Source: an uncultured Actinomyces sp. (GTDB lineage: Bacteria > Actinomycetota > Actinomycetes > Actinomycetales > Actinomycetaceae). Taken from it: a stretch of 5,364 nucleotides of DNA. The notes beneath the pieces were generated by a model. That model was given only the letters and a program-made list of their open reading frames with translations. It was not told the origin of the DNA and did no database searches. Both the position numbers and the translations under genes were made by a program. Position 1 is the first letter of the stretch. The number at the start of each line of letters is the position of its first letter. Of the stretch, positions 1 through 5,364 are shown piece after piece. The DNA lies in contig CACYEE010000159.1 of NCBI GenBank assembly GCA_902773415.1, forward strand, positions 1 to 5,364, in the 5' to 3' direction.

Positions 1-19
1 CCCCAAACGGGAGGGTTCT
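1..19 (+). repeat. First copy of 19-bp repeat, at the ddh 3' end
   Basis: This copy begins at the window edge and runs into the ddh stop codon (TTA on the plus strand at 19-21). If the sequence outside the window carries the matching GGGG-containing arm, as the copy near 2453 does, it would form a hairpin just after ddh and could act as its terminator. That is inference, because the arm is not visible. Confidence 0.55.
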
Positions 20-996
20 TAGAGCATGTGCGCGCGAAGCTCGGCCGGGTCCTGCGGAAGCAGCAGGCCGGGAGCTACGTCGAACAGCGTGCGCGCGCCC
101 GTCTCGCCGGCGGCGGCCATGCGGGCCACGGCCCGCGCGGAAGCGGCAACCATCGAACCGGTGAACTCCGGGTTCGAGTCGAGGTCGAGCGAGTATTCGA
201 TGCGCTGGGCAACGTTCTCGGAAGTGCGGCCCGAACGGATGACAAAGCCTCCATGCGGCATCCCGGCATGGTTCGCGGCCATCTCTTCGGCGGAAATGAA
301 GGTGACGGTCGTGTCGTAGTCGGCGAAGTAGTCCGGCATCGTCACGATCGCCTCGCGCACGGCCTCCGCGTCGGCCTCGGGCTTGAGGACGACGAAGCAC
401 TCGCGCAGATGCTTGTCGCGCGTCGTCAGGTTCGCGCCCTTGCCCTCGCGGGCGGCCTGCATGGCCTCCTCGACCGGAACCGTGTACTGCTTGGCGTCGG
501 CCACGCCGTCGATGCGGCGGATCGCGTCGGAATGGCCCTGGGAGACGCCGCGGCCCCAGAAGGTCGTCGTCTCGCCGTTGGGCAGGACGGCTTCGGAGTA
601 GGCGCGGGACATGGAGAACAGGCCCGGATCCCAGCCGACGGAGATGAGCGCGAGCTTGCCGTTCGTTTCGGCGGCGGCGTTCACGGCCTCGAAGTACCGG
701 GGGATCTTGGCGTGCGTATCGAAGGTGTCCACCGTGTTGCAGTGGGCGAGCGCTTCCGGGGTCTGGGTGGCCAGATCCGTGGCCGAGCCGCCGCAGTTGG
801 CGAGCACGTCGATCTTGTCGGCCCACTTCGGAAGGTCTTCGAGGGCGACGACGGGCGTGCCGGTGGCGGTCTGGATCGAGGCCGGGTCGCGGCGCGTGAA
901 GATCGCGACGAGTTCGAGGTCGTCGGCCTGGGCGATGGCAAGTTCGGCTCCGCGGCCGAGGTTGCCGTATCCGTTGATGGCAATGCGATAAGTCAT
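19..996 (-). CDS. ddh: meso-diaminopimelate D-dehydrogenase
   Basis: This cytosolic NADPH-dependent enzyme reductively aminates tetrahydrodipicolinate to meso-diaminopimelate in one step. It bypasses the multi-step succinylase/acetylase routes and feeds lysine and peptidoglycan cross-bridges. The 325-aa product is close to the family length (about 320 aa in Corynebacterium glutamicum) and resembles that enzyme end to end as I recall it. Seen motifs are the Rossmann loop GYGNLGRG (residues 9-16), NADP-type basic residues TRR (34-36), WDPG (122-125), FWG (146-148), SQGHSDA (152-158), Arg199 in LREC, MPHGG (246-250) and NPEFT (275-279), which together cover the cofactor and substrate sites. No key residue looks lost. 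The start is the ATG at 996. There is no Shine-Dalgarno sequence before it, but a -10 hexamer ends seven bases upstream, so the mRNA is probably leaderless. The gene is divergent from aroB and appears to be monocistronic up to the window edge. Confidence 0.95.
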   Translation of the reverse strand: MTYRIAINGYGNLGRGAELAIAQADDLELVAIFTRRDPASIQTATGTPVVALEDLPKWADKIDVLANCGGSATDLATQTPEALAHCNTVDTFDTHAKIPRYFEAVNAAAETNGKLALISVGWDPGLFSMSRAYSEAVLPNGETTTFWGRGVSQGHSDAIRRIDGVADAKQYTVPVEEAMQAAREGKGANLTTRDKHLRECFVVLKPEADAEAVREAIVTMPDYFADYDTTVTFISAEEMAANHAGMPHGGFVIRSGRTSENVAQRIEYSLDLDSNPEFTGSMVAASARAVARMAAAGETGARTLFDVAPGLLLPQDPAELRAHML

Positions 997-1002
997 GGAA
1001 CG

Positions 1003-1033
1003 AGTCTACATTTCTCGACGTCGAGATTCGCAA
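1003..1033 (-). promoter_or_regulatory. Probable leaderless ddh promoter with palindromic operator candidate
   Basis: On the minus strand a TAGACT hexamer (1003-1008, fitting TAnnnT) lies six bases before the A of the ddh ATG. That would place transcription start at or next to the start codon. Upstream, TTGCGA (1028-1033) is a partial -35 match with a long 19-bp spacer. Inside the spacer, at 1013-1026, is the perfect 14-bp palindrome TCTCGACGTCGAGA, a position where a bound dimeric repressor would block RNA polymerase. The absence of a Shine-Dalgarno sequence before ddh fits a leaderless transcript, which is common in actinobacteria. The hexamers and palindrome are seen directly; promoter and operator function are inferred. 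I do not recognise the palindrome as the site of a known regulator. Confidence 0.5.
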
Positions 1034-1168
1034 GGGGCCGGATGCTGGGCGCTTGCGCGTATCAATGGTGTCAGGCACCTGCGATACGTGGGGGGAGGGG
1101 TATGAGGGCGGTCGTGTGCCGGGCGTGCCGAAGCGCGGACCGAAGCGGCGTGCAGGGGCGACGGGCAA

Positions 1169-1174
1169 TACAAT
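1169..1174 (+). promoter_or_regulatory. Possible -10 element for aroB
   Basis: TACAAT fits the -10 consensus TAnnnT and lies about 60 bases before the aroB start codon, implying a leader of roughly 55 bases. No good -35 hexamer is visible 16-18 bases upstream, so this is only the best candidate in the 997-1236 gap. The rest of that gap holds the ddh promoter on the other strand and a short direct repeat (CCGAAGCG at 1128 and 1140). I see no riboswitch-like structure. Confidence 0.3.
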
Positions 1175-1236
1175 GGCCAGCATGGTGCGGCGCGCCGGCG
1201 TTGCAGGCGGTTTCCTCGCATACATAAAGGAGTGCC

Positions 1237-2388
1237 ATGAAAACGACCGAGTTTACGATCGAGCTTGTCCGCAAGGTCGACGAATCCTACCCCGTCGTCA
1301 TCGGGCGCGACCTCGCCGAAGCCGCCGTCGAGATGGCCTCGCGCGGCGACCTTGCCGAACGTCGCGTCGCCATCATCACCGACTCCAACGTCGTCGACCT
1401 GTACGGAACCCGCCTCGAAACCGCCTTCGCCGCGGCCGGCCGCGACGCGCAAACCTTCGTCTTTCCCGCGGGAGAAACCTCAAAAACCCGCGCAATGAAG
1501 GAATGCCTCGAGGACGAACTCATCGCTGCCGGCTACGGGCGCGACAGCCTCGTCGTCGCCCTCGGCGGCGGCGTCGTCACCGACCTCGCCGGCTTCGTCG
1601 CCGCCACCTATGCCCGCGGCCTGCCCTACATCTCCTTGTCCACCACCCTCGTCGGCGCGGCGGACGCCTCGGTCGGCGGCAAGACCGCCGTCGACGTCCC
1701 TGCCGCAACGAACCTCATCGGGGCATTCCACCAGCCGCGCGCCGTGCTCATCGACCTCGACCGCTGGCAGACCCTCACCGACGACCAGATTCGCGACGGC
1801 CTGGGCGAAACCGTCAAGCAGGCCTGCATCGCCGACACCGAGTTCTTCGCCGCACTCGAAGAAGCCTTCGTCGCCCGCCGCCTCGCCGTCGCCGAATTCG
1901 TGCGCGACGACGCCCTCGCCGAGCTTGCGGCCCGCCGAAACTGCCAGATTAAGCGCGACTTCGTCATGTCCGACGTCCACGAAGGCAACCGCCGCATGGG
2001 CCTCAACCTCGGCCACACGATCGGGCGCGCGCTCGAAGCCGCCCTCGGCTACACGATGACTCACGGGGCCTGCATCGCCATCGGGCTGAACCTACAGGCG
2101 CGCTGGTCGGTCGAATTCGGCTACATGGGGGCCGGAGAGCAGGAACGCCTCGAACGGCTGCTGCTGGCGGCCGGGCTGCCGACGGAAATTCCGGCCGGCA
2201 TCGAGGTCGAGGACATCATGGCCGCGATGGGGCACGACAAGAAGGCCAAGGGCGGCGAGATTCGCTTCGTCTTCCAGAAGGGCATCGGCGATTTGATGGT
2301 GTTCGACGACGGACGCTTCGCCCGCCCGATCGGGCGCGAGGAGATTCGCGCATTCCTCGGGAGGCAAAAGGGCTTCGCGGAAAGCTGA
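1237..2388 (+). CDS. aroB: 3-dehydroquinate synthase (AroB), unusual His-to-Arg in active site
   Basis: This enzyme converts DAHP to 3-dehydroquinate, the second step of the shikimate pathway, using NAD and a divalent metal in the cytosol. At 383 aa it has normal family length. Seen motifs are PAGETSK (77-83), the NAD-binding glycine stretch GGGVVTDLAGF (110-120), Arg127, Asp143, SVGGKT with Lys149, NLIGAF with Asn159, GLGETVK with metal ligand Glu191 and Lys194, Lys239, Glu249, Arg253, Asn257, metal ligand His260, metal ligand His276 and DKK (334-336). The second His of the usual GHxxGHAxE motif (His275 in the Aspergillus numbering) is Arg264 here, and the usual HGE is HGA. The start is supported by AAGGAG at 1227-1232, four bases before the ATG. 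No other shikimate gene is adjacent on the downstream side. AroB is the best call; a divergent sugar-phosphate cyclase of another specificity is a less likely alternative. Confidence 0.92.
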   Translation: MKTTEFTIELVRKVDESYPVVIGRDLAEAAVEMASRGDLAERRVAIITDSNVVDLYGTRLETAFAAAGRDAQTFVFPAGETSKTRAMKECLEDELIAAGYGRDSLVVALGGGVVTDLAGFVAATYARGLPYISLSTTLVGAADASVGGKTAVDVPAATNLIGAFHQPRAVLIDLDRWQTLTDDQIRDGLGETVKQACIADTEFFAALEEAFVARRLAVAEFVRDDALAELAARRNCQIKRDFVMSDVHEGNRRMGLNLGHTIGRALEAALGYTMTHGACIAIGLNLQARWSVEFGYMGAGEQERLERLLLAAGLPTEIPAGIEVEDIMAAMGHDKKAKGGEIRFVFQKGIGDLMVFDDGRFARPIGREEIRAFLGRQKGFAES

Positions 2389-2393
2389 CGCGG

Positions 2394-2421
2394 GCCGCGG
2401 CAAATTGGATCTGGCCGCGGC
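2394..2421 (+). terminator. Candidate stem-loop after aroB
   Basis: Two copies of the self-complementary octamer GCCGCGGC (2394-2401 and 2414-2421) flank a 12-base loop starting five bases after the aroB stop. They can pair as an 8-bp all-G/C stem. There is no T-run after it, so if it terminates it is not a classical intrinsic terminator. Because each octamer is itself a palindrome, an operator pair is an equal alternative. Confidence 0.35.
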
Positions 2422-2452
2422 AGGCCCGAAAGTCGAGACACCTTGTCGCCAT

Positions 2453-2471
2453 TTTGGGGACGGGCCCCAAA
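2453..2471 (+). terminator. TTTGGGG/CCCCAAA hairpin, candidate terminator
   Basis: A perfect 7-bp stem (TTTGGGG at 2453-2459, CCCCAAA at 2465-2471) encloses the five-base loop ACGGG, 64 bases after the aroB stop. It is followed at once by a second perfect hairpin, CGGGAG/CTCCCG with loop GATT (2472-2487). There is no clear T-tract on the plus strand. The right arm and following bases recur at the left edge of the window next to the ddh stop, which fits a shared terminator-like element. Confidence 0.4.
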
Positions 2472-2483
2472 CGGGAGGATTCT
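2465..2483 (+). repeat. Second copy of the 19-bp repeat found at window position 1-19
   Basis: Bases 2465-2483 match bases 1-19 at 18 of 19 positions: CCCCAAACGGGAGG is identical, one base differs (A here, G there), and TTCT is identical. The copies lie about 2.46 kb apart in the same orientation. One overlaps the ddh stop and the other lies downstream of aroB. The left copy is cut by the window edge, so the full repeat length is unknown. Confidence 0.6.
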
Positions 2484-2513
2484 CCCGATCGGGGACGGGT
2501 CGGGAATTCCCGC

Positions 2514-2828
2514 GGCGGCCACGCGCACACCCGCACCCGCCTGCCCGGAGGTCACGCCCGCACGCATGTGCCCGGCCCCGAAGCGGACCGGCGCTGGAAT
2601 GCCGCCGCGCTCGCGCCGCTCCTCGCCTTCATGGCAGGGGAAGTCGCCGTCGCCTGGCTCTCGCATTCCCTCGCGCTGCTCTCGGACGCGGGCCACATGC
2701 TCTCCGACGCCGGCGCACCGAGGTGCTTTCCGGGCTGCGCAACGGCGCGACGCTGCTTGTTGTTGCCGCGGTTGTCATGGCGGAGGCGGTGCGGAGAGTG
2801 CTCTCGCCGCCTGAAATGGCAGTTATAC
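2514..2828 (+). pseudogene. Remnant of CDF-family metal cation efflux gene (czcD/zitB type)
   Basis: Intact CDF proteins are six-helix inner-membrane antiporters exporting Zn, Cd, Co or similar ions. Reading in the frame of position 2514, a short His-containing stretch (GHAHTRTRLPGGHARTH, typical of CDF N-termini) is followed from about 2598 by helix 1 and then SLALLSDAGHMLSDAG, the hallmark start of helix 2 with its HxxxD metal site (His codon 2694, Asp codon 2706). At about 2711-2717 the homology jumps to another frame. From 2717 it reads RTEVLSGLRNGATLLVVAA and continues to SPPEMAV, the helix 3 region. The rest of helix 2 and the following loop, roughly 25-30 residues, are missing. The homology stops at about 2824, where the insertion sequence begins, and nothing of the gene is visible beyond it. 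The original start is unclear: GTG 2568 is in frame, and upstream there is only TTG 2454. The gene cannot make a working transporter. Confidence 0.75.
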
Positions 2829-3878
2829 GTCAAATAGTGTGTCTGGTTTTCGGGTCTTTCGTTGATGTGAAGCGGAAGGGTGGCGGATTTGCTCGTCTGG
2901 TTGAGTAAATCCATGGCCTCCAACAAGTACGAGCGAAAGCGTGGTAGCTGTGGCGGAACGCTGAAGCGAAACGGAAGGACCAGCGCCGGAACCCAGCGAT
3001 GGCGCTGCAGGAGATGCGGAGCCTCGAGCGTGATGCGCCGCCCCGCGCGCCAGGACGCCTGGCGGGCCCGGACATGGCTGGCATGGCTGCTGGCGGACAG
3101 GACGCTCGGCGAACTCGGGGTGTCCATGCGCTCCTTCCAGCGCCACACCCGCCGCTTCTGGCTTCAGGGCCCCGCTCCGGTCTTCGACGGCCTCGTCCAC
3201 GACGTCCTCGTTGTCGATGCCACCAGGATCGGCGCGGCGACGTGTCACCTCATCGCCGCCCCCAAGGGTGCAACAGGCAAAAGGGCGACGGTGGTGGCCT
3301 GGGGATGGGCGCGCACGGAATCCGCAGTGTTCTGGGACGCGCTCATGACCTGTATCCCGCCCCCGACCATGCCGGTCACCGATGCGCGGAGCGCCATCGC
3401 CAAGGCCGCCCGAACCTGGTGGCCGTCCACGCCCACCCGGATCCGCACTGTCCATGCCGCGCGCAACCTGCATGCCAAGACCGGACGCAAGCCCGACCAG
3501 CTCGTCCCGGCCCTCGCCCGGGACCCTGCCACGATGACCTGCCGGACCCGCAACCCCCACCAGGCTTCGGGCCGGACCGCGCTCGTGGAAACTCTCGACA
3601 AGCTCCCGCCCCCTGGCATCGCCCGCACCCACAGGCCGCTGGCCGGAGGCAGACACCCGTGGCACTACACCCACCGCACGACGCGCCCGGCATGGCGGAC
3701 ACTGCGCCGCCATGCCCGTACCCGCAACGTGTGCACCCGGCTCGCTCCCGTCCCACAGACAGCATGCGACGACCGATCCCCTCGACAACCAACAACGTCG
3801 AAGGCAGCATCAACGCCCCGCGCACACCAAAACCCCAGACACCACCCACACGAAAACCAGACAACCAACTATCTTGAC
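2829..3878 (+). mobile_element. Degenerate IS1249-like insertion sequence (about 1.05 kb)
   Basis: The left end (2829-2852) and the reverse complement of the right end (3851-3878) form an imperfect inverted repeat. Both begin GTCAA, share ATAGT, and share the exact 13-base core TGTCTGGTTTTCG; the right end has four extra bases. Between them lies a broken transposase. IS1249, as I recall it, is nearly 1.4 kb, so this copy has probably lost internal sequence, mainly between the transposase motif EGSINAP and the right repeat. No target-site duplication is apparent in the eight bases outside the ends, which suggests that one flank was deleted after insertion. The left end interrupts the CDF remnant, and the right end lies 88 bases before glf. 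Confidence 0.7.
2913..3877 (+). pseudogene. Frameshifted, truncated IS1249-like transposase
   Basis: From ATG 2913 the product opens with a damaged zinc ribbon: Cys13, Cys32 and Cys35 are present, but the first ligand is Arg10 (CGT where TGT would encode Cys). WRCRRCGASS and RSFQRHTRRFW follow, then the DDE core. Asp102 lies in VLVVDATRIG (codon 3216) and Asp157 in MPVTDARSA (codon 3381), preceded by the family-typical IPPPT. A stretch of weak similarity leads to WHYTHR near 3660. The catalytic Glu lies in TTNNVEGSINAP (Glu codon 3800), but in a different frame, consistent with a one-base deletion somewhere around 3730-3770. After SINAP the normal C-terminal helical region is absent, and the frame ends within the right inverted repeat at 3877. 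In its original frame the reading continues without stop far into glf, which is meaningless. It encodes no functional transposase. Confidence 0.8.
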
Positions 3879-3966
3879 AAGACAGCCAGCTTAATCAACG
3901 CGTCATGCTGTGGCGTGCGCGTATGCTTGAATCCATCTGGTTTCGACTTTTGCACGGAGGGCAATT

Positions 3967-5082
3967 ATGGCCAAGTACGATTATCTTGTTGTTGGTGCTG
4001 GAATTTCGGGCGCGGTTTTTGCGCGGGAGGCGACCGATGCGGGCAAGAGGGTGCTCGTGATCGACAGGCGTGGGCATGTTGCCGGCAACATCTATACGGA
4101 GGATGCGGATGGCATCCAGGTGCACCGCTATGGCGCGCATATCTTCCATACGTCGATGAAGAACGTGTGGGACTACGTGGGCCGTTTCGCCGAGTTCAAC
4201 AACTATGTCAATTCTCCGGTGGCCAATTACGAGGGCGTGATGTACAACCTGCCCTTCAACATGAATACCTTTGCCAAGATCTGGCCCGAGGTGTGCACGC
4301 CGGAGCAGGCGAAGGCGAAGATCGCCGAGCAGGTGGCGGCCGAGAACATCGGCGAACCGGCCAATCTGGAAGAGCAGGCGCTTTCGCTTGTCGGTCGCGA
4401 CATCTTCGAGCGTCTGGTCAAGGGCTACACCGAGAAGCAGTGGGGCCGCTCGTGCAGCGAGCTTCCGGCTTCCATCATCAAGCGCCTGCCGTGCCGCTTC
4501 ACTTTCGACAACAACTATTTCAACGACCGCTACCAGGGTATCCCGGTCGGCGGCTACACGAAGATGGTCGAGAGCATGCTCGAGGGCGTCGAGGTGCGCC
4601 TGGGCGTGGAATACAAGGATCTTGTCGCTGCCGAGCCCGGTATTGCGGACCGCACGATCTACTGCGGCCCGATCGATGCCTTCTACGATTTCAAGCTGGG
4701 CACGCTCGAGTACCGTTCGCTGCGTTTCGAGACGGAGAAGCTCGAGGAAGAGAACCATCAGGGCGTCGCGGTGGTCAACTACACCGAGCGGGAGATTCCC
4801 TACACGCGCATCATCGAGCACAAGCATTTCGAGTTCGGTACCGGCCCGACGACGGTAATCACGCGCGAGTACCCGGCCGACTGGGAGGTGGGCGACGAGC
4901 CGTACTACCCGGTCAACGACGAGCGCAACTCGGCCCTGTATGCCGAGTATGCCAGGCTTGCCGAGGCCGAGAAGGACATCGTCTTCGCCGGCCGCCTGGG
5001 CCAGTACAGGTACTACGACATGGACAAGGCCATCGCCGCCACCTTCGACCTGATCAGGAACGAGCTTGGCGTCGAACTCTAG
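3967..5082 (+). CDS. glf: UDP-galactopyranose mutase
   Basis: This cytosolic FAD enzyme interconverts UDP-galactopyranose and UDP-galactofuranose, the donor for galactofuranose in cell-surface glycans. At 371 aa it has normal length for bacterial Glf. Seen motifs are the FAD Rossmann loop GAGISGA (10-16), the acidic-basic end of the second strand VIDRR (31-35), GNIYTE (40-45), YGAHIFHT (55-62), KGYTEKQWG with Trp159 (152-160), RLPCRFTFDNNYF with Arg173, YQGIPVGGYTKM (189-200), YCGPIDAFYD (232-241), IPYTRIIEHKHF with Arg281, EYPADW (301-306) and AGRLGQYRYYDM (341-352). All look intact. A strong ribosome site, GGAGGG at 3956-3961, lies five bases before ATG. No convincing promoter is seen: TATGCT (3922-3927) is the best -10 but lacks a -35. 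A glycosyltransferase gene follows after 25 bases, so the two likely form an operon. Codon third positions use more G and T than in aroB. Confidence 0.96.
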   Translation: MAKYDYLVVGAGISGAVFAREATDAGKRVLVIDRRGHVAGNIYTEDADGIQVHRYGAHIFHTSMKNVWDYVGRFAEFNNYVNSPVANYEGVMYNLPFNMNTFAKIWPEVCTPEQAKAKIAEQVAAENIGEPANLEEQALSLVGRDIFERLVKGYTEKQWGRSCSELPASIIKRLPCRFTFDNNYFNDRYQGIPVGGYTKMVESMLEGVEVRLGVEYKDLVAAEPGIADRTIYCGPIDAFYDFKLGTLEYRSLRFETEKLEEENHQGVAVVNYTEREIPYTRIIEHKHFEFGTGPTTVITREYPADWEVGDEPYYPVNDERNSALYAEYARLAEAEKDIVFAGRLGQYRYYDMDKAIAATFDLIRNELGVEL

Positions 5083-5107
5083 GACGAGAGGTGCCGGTAG
5101 CGAGAGC

Positions 5108-5364
5108 ATGTGCCCCGAGTTTTCCTTCGTTATTCCGGTCTGCAACACGGCGGAGTACCTTGACGAGGCGCTCGGGAGCATTGTCGGGCAGACCATCGGT
5201 TTCGAGGAACACGCGGAGGTGATTCTCGTCGACGACGGTTCCGAGGACGAATCGTTGCGTTGCTGCTACGAGTGGGCTCGGCGCCATCCCGGTCGCATCA
5301 AGGTTCTTTCCCGGAACCATCAAGGCGTCTGCGCTGCCCGCAACACGGGTTTCGCCGCAAGCAA
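5108..5364 (+). CDS. Family 2 (GT-A fold) glycosyltransferase, N-terminal part, runs off the window
   Basis: The 85 visible codons carry the standard N-terminus of an inverting GT2 glycosyltransferase. FSFVIPVCNTAEYLDEAL (5-22) is the first strand and helix. VILVDDGSEDES (38-49) contains the nucleotide-sugar binding acidic residues, and NHQGVCAARNTGF (70-82) is the family's GxxxARNxG motif. The catalytic DxD and base lie beyond the edge, so acceptor and donor cannot be named. The start is ATG 5108, 25 bases after the glf stop. Its Shine-Dalgarno is poor (GAGAGG at 5086-5091 is too far and GAGAG at 5102-5106 too close), which suggests translational dependence on glf or a weak start. Following glf, a role in assembling a galactofuranose-containing surface polysaccharide is likely but inferred. 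A glycan polymerase-type or side-chain transferase would look the same here. Confidence 0.9.
   Translation, partial: MCPEFSFVIPVCNTAEYLDEALGSIVGQTIGFEEHAEVILVDDGSEDESLRCCYEWARRHPGRIKVLSRNHQGVCAARNTGFAAS

Noticed and set aside
1017..1024. Palindrome near ddh as an SOS (LexA) box
   Set aside because: The actinobacterial LexA consensus has CGAAC...GTTCG half-sites. TCTCGACGTCGAGA does not fit it.
1124..1153. Direct repeat CCGAAGCG (1128, 1140) flanked by GCGTGC on both sides
   Set aside because: It is short, G+C-rich, present in only two copies and without dyad symmetry, so it may well be chance. It could be revisited if conserved upstream of aroB elsewhere.
28..1227. A 399-codon plus-strand open frame opposite ddh
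   Set aside because: It is antisense to a clear ddh gene, is rich in Arg, Gly and Val, shows no family motif, and reflects third-position G+C bias.
1006..1452. A minus-strand frame spanning the ddh-aroB gap
   Set aside because: It overlaps the aroB start region and the ddh promoter, has no motifs, and looks like chance.
2405..2908. A single 167-codon protein across the aroB-IS gap
   Set aside because: Only the segment from about 2717 to 2824 is CDF-like. The upstream part is out of frame with the CDF N-terminus and the downstream part is insertion-sequence DNA.
3922..3927. TATGCT as a glf promoter -10
   Set aside because: It has neither a -35 at 16-18 bases nor an extended TGn motif, so it is mentioned in the glf entry but not called as a feature.
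3895..5196. A 433-codon minus-strand open frame opposite glf
   Set aside because: It is a mirror of glf codons with no recognisable domain or ribosome site.
2880..5222. A 780-codon open frame running from the transposase through all of glf
   Set aside because: Only its first part (2913 to about 3750) matches a protein family. Across glf it is the wrong frame of a strongly supported gene, so the length is a by-product of high G+C and the transposase frameshift.

Overview
The window is G+C-rich DNA, and the codons of its intact genes mostly end in C or G. A corynebacterial-type meso-diaminopimelate dehydrogenase, an apparently leaderless promoter and an IS1249-like transposase relic suggest a high-G+C actinobacterium (Actinomycetota). 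I cannot fix the genus from this sequence.

Layout. (1) 19-996, minus strand: ddh, meso-diaminopimelate D-dehydrogenase (lysine and peptidoglycan precursor synthesis). (2) 997-1236: divergent intergenic region. It holds a likely leaderless ddh promoter with a perfect 14-bp palindrome in its spacer, and the aroB leader. (3) 1237-2388, plus: aroB, 3-dehydroquinate synthase (shikimate pathway), with one active-site His replaced by Arg. (4) 2389-2513: a cluster of dyads, one of which repeats a sequence found at the left edge of the window beside the ddh stop. (5) 2514-2828: the 5' part of a cation diffusion facilitator (CDF) metal transporter gene, carrying an internal deletion with frameshift and cut off by an insertion sequence. 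(6) 2829-3878: a decayed IS1249-like element of about 1.05 kb. Both terminal inverted repeats are recognisable, but the transposase is frameshifted and lacks its C-terminus. (7) 3967-5082, plus: glf, UDP-galactopyranose mutase. (8) 5108 to the right edge, plus: the start of a GT-A fold (family 2) glycosyltransferase, probably co-transcribed with glf.

Read together, the left half is housekeeping biosynthesis (cell wall/lysine and aromatic precursors). The right half is the entry to a surface-polysaccharide locus that makes UDP-galactofuranose and transfers sugars. The two are separated by a scar containing a dead metal-efflux gene and a dead IS. I see no CRISPR array, tRNA, rRNA, phage module or defence system, and nothing that amounts to a new biological system. 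The most interesting items are the AroB active-site substitution, the ddh promoter with its palindrome, and the layered decay between aroB and glf.
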